Shown here piece after piece: positions 8,007-17,012 of a DNA stretch of 64,000 bases. Numbering within the stretch: position 1 is the first letter of the stretch; every line of letters starts with the position of its first letter. The notes under the pieces were generated by a model. It did no database searches. It was not told the origin of the DNA and saw nothing but the letters and a program-made list of their open reading frames with translations. The translations under genes and the position numbers were made by a program. This DNA comes from Acidobacteriota bacterium (GTDB lineage: Bacteria; Acidobacteriota; Blastocatellia; Pyrinomonadales; Pyrinomonadaceae): contig JAOAPY010000024.1 in NCBI GenBank assembly GCA_025463135.1, forward strand, positions 62,001-126,000, in the 5' to 3' direction.

Positions 8007-8765
8007 TTAGTTCTCCCTGGATTTTTCGGGCGTCGCGGTCTTTGGTATCGGTGACTCGCCCATTGCCGCTGACATGGCGGCAATAACAGGTTCAGTAACG
8101 CGATGCTTGCGCAGTTCGGTAAGTTTGGCAGGTGAGAGATCAAACTCTACCGGAGATTTCTCAATGCGCTTGACTATTGTTCCTTCCGAAAATCCTGCTT
8201 CGACGAGTTGCATGACCGACTCATTATTTAGCGTCGGGGTCCTTTCAAGTTTGACGGGTGCCCCGCCTTCCTCAACGGGCGGACGAAGAATGCGCACCGT
8301 GGCGCTCCCAGCCGTTTGGGTATTACCCTGATTTGCGCCGCTCATGCCGCGGCCATGTGATTCACTCTGCGAAGAACCACCAGAGCCGAAAATTGATGTG
8401 CTCTGATCTTTCTGTGCGTCATCGTTGTCACCAGCCGGGGTTGTGCTGTTCTTGAAAAAAACATCGTCACTCAAATCGTCGGCGCCCAACACGTCCGCTC
8501 CGCCCTGAGAAAGCATGGCAAGAATAGTATTCTCGGTGACGCCGTTGTGCTTAAGCTCAATCAGGCGGTCTGCGTTGAGCTCAAAAGTATTCGCGCGTGA
8601 ATGAATGATGGCGATGATGGTCTTTTCCTTGAAGCCGGCGCGCACCAACTTGATCACCGAAGCATTAGTCAACGGCTCGGGGCGACGCTGCGCAAAGGCT
8701 GACGCCGTTGCCAGGAAAAGACAAATGGCGACGACTGTAATGGCTTTGATTGAAAAGGCTTTCAT
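8007..8765 (-). CDS. secreted protein with two copies of an unnamed ~54-residue domain
   Basis: A 252-residue protein with a signal peptide (cleavage near AFAQ, residue 26). Two similar domains lie at about 32-85 and 179-231. Each follows the order N-x-S-V-x-x-L-V-x-A-G-F, then (K/G)TI, then F-(E/D)-L, then L-x-E-L-(K/R), then G/R-V-T-E, ending near A-M. They are joined by a Gly/Ser/Gln-rich low-complexity linker (110-155). The domain looks helical and may bind a peptide or another copy of itself. I do not recognise a named family. The VWA gene follows 5 bases after the stop, which suggests a functional pair at the cell surface. Confidence 0.75.
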   Translation of the reverse strand: MKAFSIKAITVVAICLFLATASAFAQRRPEPLTNASVIKLVRAGFKEKTIIAIIHSRANTFELNADRLIELKHNGVTENTILAMLSQGGADVLGADDLSDDVFFKNSTTPAGDNDDAQKDQSTSIFGSGGSSQSESHGRGMSGANQGNTQTAGSATVRILRPPVEEGGAPVKLERTPTLNNESVMQLVEAGFSEGTIVKRIEKSPVEFDLSPAKLTELRKHRVTEPVIAAMSAAMGESPIPKTATPEKSREN

Positions 8766-8797
8766 TCTTCTGATGGTGGGGCCATTCCTTCCTGCTT

Positions 8798-9820
8798 TCA
8801 GAGCGCCGGCATCCCAGCGGCGACAGTACCACGCGCCGCCGGTGCTTTCGCGCGACGATATCGATAACTGATGCGACGAACGTAGTCGCGCGTCTCGCGA
8901 TAAGGCGGCACCCGATGACCGAACTTGACTACTGCGCCTTCGCCGGCGTTATAACTCGCGAGCACCAGGTCCACTCGGCCGTTGAATTGGGTCATCAATT
9001 GCTTCAAGTACCGAGTGCCGGCGGCGATGTTTTCGGCCGGACTGAAAGGGTTTCGCACGCCAAAGCGCGCGCCGGTACCCGGCATCAATTGCATAAGACC
9101 GCGAGCCCCTTTCGGAGAGACAGCCCGCGCGCTGAAATGTGATTCCTGCTCCATCACACAAAAGACTAAATAAGGATCGACTCCGTGTTTCACGCCATTC
9201 TGCTTGATTAGCGAATCAATCTTTGCGTTTCCTGTAGTCCAGCCACGTTCTTTAGTAGACTGGGATTGCGCCGCACTTTCCAGGTCTTCCCGCTCAATTC
9301 GCTCGATGCGGCTGCGTTCGATATAAATATTTAGCGAACCGCGGCTATACCAGACACCGGCTAACGATTCATTTGCGCTGTCAGCTTCCACCCGCGCGCC
9401 GCCGATCAGGTAGATCCAAACCGGCTGGGCCGTTGCGATTGTCGGTGAAGAATTAACGACCGCCGCTTTTGCAATTTGATGAGGCGCAGTCTGTGCCACG
9501 ACTGGCGGACGACTGATCGACTTCACTCGGTCTCGGGAGATCAGGTAAGTGACGCCGCTTCGCGTATACCAAAAGCCGTTTTCATTCTCCCCGGCGTCGT
9601 CCACGATCGCGTCGGTGCCGTCAATCAATCTGAGCCGCATTTGCGTGTCCTGCTTCAAATTATCATCAGACTCGTCTGCTTCCGGAATTGACTTCGAAGC
9701 TGTGTGCTTTCTCGCACGCGCCTTGGAGCGATGCCCTCGCTGCGCCGCCGTCACGCCGTAACCTGTCAGAAAGATGATCAGGATAACTATCAGATGCCGC
9801 GTTGTATTTAGGTTCTTCAT
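8798..9820 (-). CDS. lytic transglycosylase, SLT domain (GH23)
   Basis: A 340-residue exported protein from ATG 9820; a longer frame starts at 9838 but its first six codons fall in a palindromic repeat. The signal segment LIVILIIFLTGYGVTAAQ is near the N-terminus. Two copies of a ~45-residue segment (around 62-102 and 134-175 in this numbering) each end in G-x-W-Y-(T/S)-R-x-x-(V/L)-x-x-(L/Y)-I. The C-terminal SLT domain carries EQESHFSARA (catalytic Glu in the QES motif), GARGLMQLMPGT and the ASYNAGEGAV motif. It cleaves murein glycan strands with formation of anhydromuramic ends. The neighbouring Tad pilus operon suggests a possible role in opening the wall for the machine, but SLT proteins are common elsewhere too. 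Confidence 0.9.
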   Translation of the reverse strand: MKNLNTTRHLIVILIIFLTGYGVTAAQRGHRSKARARKHTASKSIPEADESDDNLKQDTQMRLRLIDGTDAIVDDAGENENGFWYTRSGVTYLISRDRVKSISRPPVVAQTAPHQIAKAAVVNSSPTIATAQPVWIYLIGGARVEADSANESLAGVWYSRGSLNIYIERSRIERIEREDLESAAQSQSTKERGWTTGNAKIDSLIKQNGVKHGVDPYLVFCVMEQESHFSARAVSPKGARGLMQLMPGTGARFGVRNPFSPAENIAAGTRYLKQLMTQFNGRVDLVLASYNAGEGAVVKFGHRVPPYRETRDYVRRISYRYRRAKAPAARGTVAAGMPAL

Positions 9821-9835
9821 TGCTGAGCGATGTGG

Positions 9836-9925
9836 CATCGGCAGCTTGCCGATGTTCTGTGCAGAAATACTTTCTGCTTCACTTGACTCTTGCGTAACTT
9901 ACATGGGCGGGACGCCCGTGCTACG
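9836..9925. repeat. two palindromic repeats between the SLT and AAA+ genes
   Basis: CATCGGCAGCTTGCCGATG is a palindrome at about 9836-9854. GGGCGGGACGCCCGTGCTAC at about 9904-9923 is a second type that recurs near 56.21 kb. Both resemble REP-like intergenic elements. Confidence 0.6.
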
Positions 9926-9940
9926 TGTCCGCCGTGCCAC

Positions 9941-11257
9941 TCAGCCAACCACTACCGAGGGCGGAGGAGCAAAGGCGTGCGACGTGCCGAAATAATTTCG
10001 CCAGGCCACATCCACGATTTCGGCAGTAAGTTCCAAGGACCGTCCTTCAAACACACACAGGTCCGTCGCTCGATCCAACAAATCGCGCGGCTCGCAACCC
10101 TTCATTTGTCGTTCCTCGATCCGGTACTTGGCGAGTACATGGTCCAGGCAAGTCTGGTCGCAAGTAATACCGCGGGCGGCGGTTGCGGCCTTGAAGATTT
10201 CTGAATAGGCCGCCGCGGTGGGCGGCTCGACGCGCGCTCGATAACCCATGCGTCGCAGGAATGCCTGATCGGCCAGGTCGTTCTCGTCGAGATTCGTTGA
10301 GAACACCACCAACTGTTCGAACGGGACCTCGATCTTTTTACCGGTATGTAAGGCGAGGTAATCTACTCGGCGCTCGAGGGGTACAATCCAGCGATTCAAG
10401 AGATCCTGTGGCGGCACTCGCTGTCGTCCAAAATCATCAATGACGAGCGTCCCGCCATTCGACTTCATTTGAAATGGCGCTTCATAGAACTTTGCCGCCG
10501 TGCTCCAGGTGAGATCCGTGTTCTCCAAAGTTAACTCACCTCCGACGATCACCAGGGGCCGCCCAATCAGCACCCAGCGATGGTCGTATCCGACCGGCGT
10601 TACCTCGTCGGAAGCAGCCTGATGACAGTGCGCGTCGAACACGCGAATGATTTGGCCGTCGATTTCGACCGCGTAGGGAATCCAGATTGCTCCTGACAAC
10701 GCGCTATTGATCCGTTCAGCCACGGCAGTCTTTCCCGTTCCCGGCAGACCGGTCAGAAACAATGACCTTCTGGAGTTAATGACGCAACCCAGTGTTTGCA
10801 AGAGCGATCCCGGCAGCACCAAATCCTTGAACGCGTCGCGCACAGTTTCCATCGCGGCGGGATGAGCAGGTATCGACTGCAGCTTCATCATGTGCGTGTA
10901 ATCATCCAGTGATACCGGGGCCGGACCGACATAACCGCAAACCGATAGCAGGCGCGTCAGGCGATCCCAGCCATGGTCCAGCATCGCGTATCGGGTTGAT
11001 CCGAGCGTCGCCTGCTGACGCACTTCGATGAGCTTTTCGCGATAGAGCTGCTGCAATAACTCCTCGGTGAGAGTACGCGGCAAACGGAGACGCTCCGCGA
11101 CTGTGGCGGTCGTCGGCTCAGCCATCATCGCAACGTGTTTTAAAGCGAGATCGCCCAGGAACGCTTCCGCGATTCCGGTCTCAGCCAGCTCTTCCGGGAC
11201 CACCGGCCCCATCGTCTCGATTTCACAGCGAGAGAGTATTGCGGTTTGTGACATCAT
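9941..11257 (-). CDS. AAA+ ATPase at the end of the Tad locus
   Basis: A 438-residue cytoplasmic ATPase from the ATG at 11257 (ATG 11254 is equally possible; a TTG at 11287 is less likely). The N-terminal ~90 residues look like a winged helix (TTATVAERLRLPRTLTEELL). The AAA+ module has Walker A GLPGTGKT (170-177), Walker B TLVIDDFGR near 273-281, and a sensor-like VVFSTNLDENDL segment. The downstream part is helical with EPRDLLDRATD. Similar ATPases accompany Tad-like secretion genes in this phylum as far as I recall, but no specific function is known. It follows the TPR gene by about 30 bases and is the last clear gene of the pilus operon. It could remodel the pilus machine or act as a regulator. 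Confidence 0.75.
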   Translation of the reverse strand: MMSQTAILSRCEIETMGPVVPEELAETGIAEAFLGDLALKHVAMMAEPTTATVAERLRLPRTLTEELLQQLYREKLIEVRQQATLGSTRYAMLDHGWDRLTRLLSVCGYVGPAPVSLDDYTHMMKLQSIPAHPAAMETVRDAFKDLVLPGSLLQTLGCVINSRRSLFLTGLPGTGKTAVAERINSALSGAIWIPYAVEIDGQIIRVFDAHCHQAASDEVTPVGYDHRWVLIGRPLVIVGGELTLENTDLTWSTAAKFYEAPFQMKSNGGTLVIDDFGRQRVPPQDLLNRWIVPLERRVDYLALHTGKKIEVPFEQLVVFSTNLDENDLADQAFLRRMGYRARVEPPTAAAYSEIFKAATAARGITCDQTCLDHVLAKYRIEERQMKGCEPRDLLDRATDLCVFEGRSLELTAEIVDVAWRNYFGTSHAFAPPPSVVVG

Positions 11258-11289
11258 AGTTTTTCTTTCGCAGGGATATGTCAGCAACG

Positions 11290-12249
11290 TCAGGTCATTT
11301 TGTGGGTGCTGGCGACCTCGGTTGATTCGGCTGTGGCCGTATTTCCAGCTGCGGGCGCCAGTCTCCCCGTTCTTTGATAAAGAGCGATTAAGCGGCGCGA
11401 GGCAATCGCGCTGTGTGGATCGATTCGATAGGCGGCCTGGTAGTACTTGATCGCTTCGTCGTCACGTCCCAGACGTTCCAGCATGGTAGCCACGTTGATG
11501 TTGCCGGTAACTTCGCCGCCGGCGCGTGCAAAGTGCTTATAAGCTTCTTCAAACTTGCCCAAGCGACACAATGCCAGGGCCAGGTTGTTCAAGATGCGTT
11601 CATCGCCGGGCGCCAGCTTCGCGGCCCTCTTCAAACGGTCGACCGCCGCGCGGTAATTACCATTTTGATAAAGAGAAAACCCGAGGTTGTTGAGACTCTG
11701 TGCATCTTCGGGCTCGAATTTAACCGCCTTTTCATAGGACTCTTTCGCGCGATCCGCAAAGCCCTTTCGCTCAAAAGCCACTCCTAAAAGGCTGTGGGCC
11801 GCTGAGAGTCTGGGATCAAGCGAGACTGCCAGGGAAAGCTCGGCAATTGCTTCGTTCGTTTGCCCGCTCTCCAGAAGCGCGCGGCCGGCGGCCAGATGTT
11901 CTTTCGCAGAGCCGGCACTCATATGCGCCTTTGGCGCGGAGCGAGCATCATCGACGTTCTCCACCCCGACGCTGGCAAAGTTTTCGGAGTCCTTCTCCGT
12001 CATTCTTTCAAGCTTCCCATGTTTATGCTCGAACAGACTGCCCAATGCCTTAAAGGGAGCGGCCATGATCCGCGCAACCTTATTGCCTTTCTTTGTGTCG
12101 CCGGTTTTTCCAGCAGTCGAACCGGAGTCCTCAATCACGTTCGCTTCCGTATCGCCGTCGCGCCCGGTAGTGCCGGCGCTCCATACCGCTGTCGCGGCGA
12201 TCGTCAGTATGAAAGCGATAAAGATGGCGATGATGGTTCGCGTACGCAT
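11290..12249 (-). CDS. TPR-repeat protein, TadD-like pilus assembly factor
   Basis: A 319-residue protein with one N-terminal membrane or signal segment (MRTRTIIAIFIAFILTIAAT). A charged linker follows, then at least five tetratricopeptide repeats between about 110 and 300 (for example AAHSLLGVAFERKGFADRA, SLNNLGFSLYQNGNYRAAV, ILNNLALALCRLGKFEEAY). There is no lipobox cysteine, unlike canonical TadD lipoproteins. Its place between tadC and the AAA+ gene, with short gaps, supports a role as the TadD/pilotin-type component. TPR proteins are generic, so the assignment rests on context. Confidence 0.8.
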   Translation of the reverse strand: MRTRTIIAIFIAFILTIAATAVWSAGTTGRDGDTEANVIEDSGSTAGKTGDTKKGNKVARIMAAPFKALGSLFEHKHGKLERMTEKDSENFASVGVENVDDARSAPKAHMSAGSAKEHLAAGRALLESGQTNEAIAELSLAVSLDPRLSAAHSLLGVAFERKGFADRAKESYEKAVKFEPEDAQSLNNLGFSLYQNGNYRAAVDRLKRAAKLAPGDERILNNLALALCRLGKFEEAYKHFARAGGEVTGNINVATMLERLGRDDEAIKYYQAAYRIDPHSAIASRRLIALYQRTGRLAPAAGNTATAESTEVASTHKMT

Positions 12250-12267
12250 AGCTTTTCTCCTTTTCTT

Positions 12268-13206
12268 CTACTGCATCTTGCCGAGTGTATCCATCAGGTT
12301 AATGGCCGCGGGGCCAAGGATGGCGATGAACAAAGTGGGAAAAAGAAACAGGGCAAGGGGAATCAGCAGTTTGACCGCTGCTTTCTGTGCGGCTTGTTCA
12401 GCGCGTTGGCGGCGCTTAGTCCGCAGTGAATCAGAAAACACTCTGATAGCGCGCGTAATCGACGTACCGAATTTGTCGGTCTGAATCAACATCGCCACCA
12501 GGCTGCGCAAGTCGTCAACTCCGGTGCGCTCCGCAAGATTGCGGAGAGCTTCATCACGTTCCCGACCAACGCGAATTTCGAGATTAGCCATCTCAAACTC
12601 TTCACTGACGTCCGGATGAACGTCTTTGAGTTCGGAGGCTACTCGCAGCATTGCCGCATTTAGTCCCAGTCCCGCTTCGATGGAGATGACCATCAGATCC
12701 AGCGCGTCCGCTAAGCCCCAACGGATTTGCAGCTGGCGCGAGTTGATCATTCGACGAAGCACGTAACGCGGCAGAAAGAAGCCGATGATGAATCCAAAAA
12801 GAATCCAGAGCATTGCCGAACCCATCGGTCGTTGCGCGGCGGCACAGCCGATTGCCACCAACACCGGAAATCCCGCCATGGACACGAAGTGCACGGCGCG
12901 AAAAATAACCGCCGCGCTTGGCTGGCGATAGCCGGCATGCATCAATTGCTTCTGCAGCTTCTTTGCTTCGGAGGCAGAAGGCGGAAGGAGACGGCTGAAC
13001 GGAGACGCGAGACGCTCGGCAAGTTCGCTGGCCGCTCCCTGATCCTCAGTAATTGAAAATGATGGCGCCGCAGCGCTCGACGTTGAGCCGCCCAGTTTCT
13101 TCAGTCGTTCGGTCGCCGCACTTTGCGGTCGGACTACCAACCAGTAAAGGCCCATCAGGACCAAAGAAATACAAACGAAGGTTGAAAGGGCGATGATTAA
13201 AAGCAT
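12268..13206 (-). CDS. tadC: Tad pilus inner-membrane platform protein TadC (T2SF domain)
   Basis: A 312-residue protein of the type II secretion F family. An N-terminal membrane span (about 3-24) is followed by two further spans near 110-150 and one near the C-terminus (about 278-305). The T2SF core is visible as ALDLMVISIEAGLGLNAAM near 165-183 and FEMANLEIRVGRERDEAL. TadC pairs with TadB to form the platform that couples ATPase TadA to pilin assembly. It is separated from tadB by 137 bases that hold a facing heptamer-repeat hairpin, which is odd inside an operon. Confidence 0.9.
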   Translation of the reverse strand: MLLIIALSTFVCISLVLMGLYWLVVRPQSAATERLKKLGGSTSSAAAPSFSITEDQGAASELAERLASPFSRLLPPSASEAKKLQKQLMHAGYRQPSAAVIFRAVHFVSMAGFPVLVAIGCAAAQRPMGSAMLWILFGFIIGFFLPRYVLRRMINSRQLQIRWGLADALDLMVISIEAGLGLNAAMLRVASELKDVHPDVSEEFEMANLEIRVGRERDEALRNLAERTGVDDLRSLVAMLIQTDKFGTSITRAIRVFSDSLRTKRRQRAEQAAQKAAVKLLIPLALFLFPTLFIAILGPAAINLMDTLGKMQ

Positions 13207-13210
13207 GGGG

Positions 13211-13341
13211 TTGGTCTTTGGCCTTTTGTTTTTGGTCTTTGGTTTTTGATCTTTTGTTTTGATCTTCGGTTTCGCTCAGCGGGTCGTAACTCTTTACCTA
13301 TACAAAAAGCCAAAGACCCAAGACCAAAGTCCAAAGACCAT
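13211..13341. repeat. facing heptamer-repeat arms (hairpin) between tadB and tadC
   Basis: Left arm 13211-13272 consists of degenerate TTTGGTC/TTTTGAT heptamers. Right arm 13304-13341 consists of the complementary CCAAAGA/ACCAAAG heptamers. About 30 bases separate them. The arms could pair into a long imperfect hairpin in the mRNA. Confidence 0.85.
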
Positions 13342-13343
13342 CT

Positions 13344-14309
13344 TTAGATTTTTATGTTGAGTATCTTCCTCACCACCAACATCCCCGAGACTTGCAGGAC
13401 CATGGCAGCGGCGATCAGATAATGACCTCGTTGGTCCTTCCAGAGAACACTCATGTAATCCGGATTCATGATGCTTACGGCGAGTGCCACAAAGATCGGC
13501 AAGCCGCACAGTATCCAGGCAGACATCCGCGAACTGGTTGTTAATGTCTTCAGATCTCCCATAATGCGAAAACGCTCGCGAATCGTATAAGCGACCTTCT
13601 CGAGAATCTCCGCAAGATTGCCGCCGGTTTCGCGTTGAATGAGCACGGCAGTCACACACATGCGCAAGTCGAGCAACGGAATTCGATCAGTCAGGTTTTC
13701 CAAAGCCAGCTTGAGCGACAGTCCCAGATTCTGCTCTTCATAAGTCTTGCGAAATTCCGTCGCGATGGGTTCCGGCATTTCGGTGGACACCATGTGCAGC
13801 GCCTCCGCGAAACCATGACCGGCGGAGAGGGCGCGGCTCATGAGTTCCAGCGCATCCGGCAAGTTCTCGAGAAATGCGTCAAAGCGTTTCCTGCGTGTCC
13901 ACCATACGTGGATGAAGGGCACCGCCGCCGCCGCCAGTCCGCCCAGAATGACCAGAAGAAAATTAGCGCTGATCATAGAGACGGCCAGCGCCCCCAGGAT
14001 CCCGGCCATGCCGGCAAACATCATCAAGCGCGAGGGAGTGATGTGAAGATCCGCCTGGTCCAGCATCCTCTTCAAACGCAGGGTCGCTTGCAAATCCACC
14101 AGCACGCGATTGAGCCACGGTATCTCGCTCATCAGCTCGGTACGCGCGAGGATCACTTCGACATCTTCGGTGTGCGCCGAGTGCAACAGGGCTTCGCTTA
14201 GCCGCATGCGCAGTCGTTTACGTTTAGCATCGGAACCGCGCGTAGCGGCCAGGTACGCTCCAAGCACGACCAGCAAGCCAAAAACAAAAACGAGAAAGGA
14301 GATGAGCAT
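13344..14309 (-). CDS. tadB: Tad pilus inner-membrane platform protein TadB (T2SF domain)
   Basis: A 321-residue T2SF-family protein: N-terminal span (3-20), two central spans near 97-135 (LMMFAGMAGILGALAVSMI, FLLVILGGLAAAAVPFI) and C-terminal spans near 262-300. The T2SF core DALELMSRALSAGHGFAEAL (about 147-166) and the TGGNLAEILEKVAYTIRERFR segment are typical of TadB. It acts with TadC as the pilus assembly platform. The start lies 3 bases after the tadA stop, so translation is likely coupled. Confidence 0.92.
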   Translation of the reverse strand: MLISFLVFVFGLLVVLGAYLAATRGSDAKRKRLRMRLSEALLHSAHTEDVEVILARTELMSEIPWLNRVLVDLQATLRLKRMLDQADLHITPSRLMMFAGMAGILGALAVSMISANFLLVILGGLAAAAVPFIHVWWTRRKRFDAFLENLPDALELMSRALSAGHGFAEALHMVSTEMPEPIATEFRKTYEEQNLGLSLKLALENLTDRIPLLDLRMCVTAVLIQRETGGNLAEILEKVAYTIRERFRIMGDLKTLTTSSRMSAWILCGLPIFVALAVSIMNPDYMSVLWKDQRGHYLIAAAMVLQVSGMLVVRKILNIKI

Positions 14310-14312
14310 TTC

Positions 14313-15659
14313 TTACATGTCCTCGAAAAAGACGCGTGGCAATTGCATGCCGCAGGCTTTAAGTTTTTCGGCAAAGCGCGGCCGAATGCCGGTGGCGCGG
14401 AAGCGACCCAGAACCTGGCCCTGCGAGTCCATGCCGGTGCGCTCATAGAGAAAGATTTCCTGCATCGTAATCGTGTCGCCTTCCATTCCCGTGATCTCTG
14501 AAATGGAAGTAACCCGCCGCGAGCCGTCGGGATGTCGGGCGGCCTGCAGCACGAGGTCCAGCGCTGAAGCGATCTGCTGCCGCATTGCGCGATCCGAAAG
14601 CCTCATGCCGGTCATTTGAATCATGGTTTCAATTCGGGAAAGCGCGTCGCGCGGCGTGTTCGCGTGAATCGTCGTCAAGCTGCCATCGTGGCCGGTGTTC
14701 ATCGCCTGGAGCATGTCGATCGCTTCTCCGCCGCGCACCTCACCGATGACGATGCGATCCGGCCTCATGCGCAAAGCGTTTCGCACCAGGTCCCGCTGCG
14801 TGACTTCCCCGCGCCCTTCGATGTTGGGCGGCCTGGTTTCCAGGCGCACCACGTGGGGTTGTTGCAACTGCAATTCTGCTGAGTCTTCAATGGTTACAAT
14901 ACGTTCGTCTTCGGGTATGTATGCGGAAAGAGAGTTCAAAAGAGTGGTTTTGCCGGCGCCGGTACCACCGGAAATCAGAACATTGAGCCGGGCCTTGACA
15001 CACATCTCGAGCATGTCGGCGATGTCTTTGGTCAAGGCGCGTTTTTCAATTAGCTGTGTCATGCGCAGGGGTTCTGCTCCGAAACGACGGATCGAAAGCA
15101 CCGGCCCATCGATTGACAACGGCGGAATGATCGCATTGACACGCGATCCATCCTTGAGCCTGGCGTCGACCATTGGTGATGACTCGTCGATACGCCGGCC
15201 AACGGAAGAAACGATCCGCTCGATCACACGCATCAAATGCTCATCGTCTTTGAAAGCTACGTTTGTAGCTTCAAGTTTCCCCCGGCGTTCGACATAGATC
15301 GTGTGGTGTGAATTAACGAGAATGTCCGAGATGGTCGAGTCGGCGAGCAGCGGTTCAAGCGGCCCCAGGCCAAACAGTTCGTGCTGCACCTCATTGACTA
15401 AGCGATCGCGCTCGGCTGCCGACAGGGGCATCGCCTCTTCGACCAGCACGGTCTCTGCCAGGCGCGAGACTTCGGCATGAAGCTGGTCTGGTGCCAGCGA
15501 CGTCAACTTCGTCAAATCCATTCGGTTGATGAGCGCGCGGTGCAGACGCGACTTCATTTCCTGAAATGTATGTTGACCGCTTACCTCGCCGCTGTTGCCG
15601 TTACCGATGACGGCGCCAGGCAGACTTGCTTCCTTTATGAATCTTTCACGCAGTGCCAT
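14313..15659 (-). CDS. tadA: Tad pilus assembly ATPase TadA/CpaF
   Basis: A 448-residue hexameric secretion ATPase of the GspE/CpaF family. The N-terminal domain (about 40-200) includes [12 protein letters not shown] and [17 protein letters not shown]. Walker [10 protein letters not shown] is at 231-239, the Asp box near [15 protein letters not shown], Walker B in [15 protein letters not shown], and the His box in [12 protein letters not shown]. It powers Flp pilin polymerisation from the cytoplasmic face. It stands between tadZ and tadB with very short gaps. Confidence 0.96.
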   Translation of the reverse strand: MALRERFIKEASLPGAVIGNGNSGEVSGQHTFQEMKSRLHRALINRMDLTKLTSLAPDQLHAEVSRLAETVLVEEAMPLSAAERDRLVNEVQHELFGLGPLEPLLADSTISDILVNSHHTIYVERRGKLEATNVAFKDDEHLMRVIERIVSSVGRRIDESSPMVDARLKDGSRVNAIIPPLSIDGPVLSIRRFGAEPLRMTQLIEKRALTKDIADMLEMCVKARLNVLISGGTGAGKTTLLNSLSAYIPEDERIVTIEDSAELQLQQPHVVRLETRPPNIEGRGEVTQRDLVRNALRMRPDRIVIGEVRGGEAIDMLQAMNTGHDGSLTTIHANTPRDALSRIETMIQMTGMRLSDRAMRQQIASALDLVLQAARHPDGSRRVTSISEITGMEGDTITMQEIFLYERTGMDSQGQVLGRFRATGIRPRFAEKLKACGMQLPRVFFEDM

Positions 15660-15674
15660 GGTAGTTGTGACCTA

Positions 15675-16895
15675 TTAAACTTTTCCCATTGTGGTCTGCA
15701 GATCGAATTGCGGCTGATCGCGACGTAGTAGTGAACCCCAGAAACCGCGCTGCGGTTTGGGCTCAGCCACCGGCATTGATGCGCCCCCAATCACCTTCGC
15801 AAGGCGTCTGATCTCCTGGGCCAGTTTCGAGTTTGAATCTGACTGCACCAGCGGCTGGCCCAGATTTATCGAGGTCACCGCCGTTTGGTAATCGCTGGGA
15901 ATGAAACCGCTGACCGCTTCGCCCAGAAACTTCTCGACCTGCTGCAGATCAAGGTCGATCTGCTTGCTCCAGCGATTCACAACCACGCGGATCTTCTTGC
16001 GCGGATAGCCCAGCCGGTCAAAGATTTCCAGCGCCCGCTGGGTGCTGCGAATGGCTGGTATATCCAGAGTCAGAACCAAAATGATCTCGTCAGATTGGTC
16101 CAACGCGGCCAGGGTGATCGCATCAAAGGTGTGTTGTGGATCAAGCACAACCAGCTCGTAAGAATCTCGCAAACGCTGCAGCACTTCGAAAATGTGTTCC
16201 GGCTCTACCTCGTCGGCGGCGTCGACTTCTTTGGGGGCAGCCAGCAAAGAGAGCGTGGACGAGTAAGGAGTGATAAAGCTGTTCACCAACGACTCATCCA
16301 GACGGGCGCGGTGTTCGGCCATGTCAGCGATTGAATATTTTGGATCTACACCCAGAAACAGCGGCAGGTCTCCGGCCTGAAGATTCAGATCGACAAGCAC
16401 TGTCCGACCTGCCATTGCCGCCGCCAGGTTGGTCGCGAGAAAGGAAGTACCGCAGCCGCCTTTGCTGGAAAACACGGAAATCATGCGGCCTTTCTTTCGG
16501 GGTGCTTCAACTTGATCGTCACTGAATGCCACTGTGCGATCCAGGACTGTCTTCAACTCCTGGGCAAAGATGGGAATTCGCAGAAAGTCCCGGGCCCCTG
16601 CCCTCAGACTGCGCAGGATCAAATCCGAAGAGTCGCTGCGCGCCGCGGAGATGATTGCCATCGTCGGTCGTTCCCTGGCCAGGCGCTTGATCATCTCAAT
16701 GCCCTGCTCTGGATTAGAGTCGAGTGTGATTAAGGCTGCGGCCGGTTTGAGCCGAACGATTTCATCATAAAGTTGTTCTGCATCGTTCCCACCGGCGAGC
16801 AGGCGCGTGCGCTCGTCCGCGGACAGCGCCTGCCGGATCTCTTTGAAGTTCTCGAGACCGGCGCTAAGAACCACCATGGTGATCGTTTGTGTCAT
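15675..16895 (-). CDS. tadZ: Tad pilus localisation ATPase TadZ/CpaE
   Basis: A 406-residue protein. The N-terminal ~120 residues adopt a receiver-like layout (VVLSAG..., AAALITLD, AIISAA, FLRIPI) without a clear phospho-acceptor set. The C-terminal part is a ParA/MinD-type ATPase with deviant Walker A SKGGCGTS (144-151) and VVLDPQHTFDA as the Walker B-like region. TadZ/CpaE proteins place the pilus machine at a cell pole. The gap upstream to tadE contains a 25-bp inverted repeat. Confidence 0.9.
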   Translation of the reverse strand: MTQTITMVVLSAGLENFKEIRQALSADERTRLLAGGNDAEQLYDEIVRLKPAAALITLDSNPEQGIEMIKRLARERPTMAIISAARSDSSDLILRSLRAGARDFLRIPIFAQELKTVLDRTVAFSDDQVEAPRKKGRMISVFSSKGGCGTSFLATNLAAAMAGRTVLVDLNLQAGDLPLFLGVDPKYSIADMAEHRARLDESLVNSFITPYSSTLSLLAAPKEVDAADEVEPEHIFEVLQRLRDSYELVVLDPQHTFDAITLAALDQSDEIILVLTLDIPAIRSTQRALEIFDRLGYPRKKIRVVVNRWSKQIDLDLQQVEKFLGEAVSGFIPSDYQTAVTSINLGQPLVQSDSNSKLAQEIRRLAKVIGGASMPVAEPKPQRGFWGSLLRRDQPQFDLQTTMGKV

Positions 16896-16901
16896 AAGTA
16901 A

Positions 16902-17007
16902 GTGTCCGACGAACTTTAGTTTGTCGTCGCTGCCAACAGATGAGCTCTCAAGTTAAGAATTCGCTCGTCCTTTCAAGGTCACGACAAACTGAAGTTCGTC
17001 GGACATC
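16902..17007. repeat. inverted repeat TGTCCGACGAACTT... between tadE and tadZ
   Basis: Two 25-base arms, at about 16903-16927 and 16982-17006, are reverse complements with about one mismatch and a 54-base spacer. The motif CGACAAACT-AAGTT-CGTCGGACA belongs to the same family as the palindromes at 18.05-18.16 kb. Confidence 0.85.
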
Positions 17008-17012
17008 GACGC

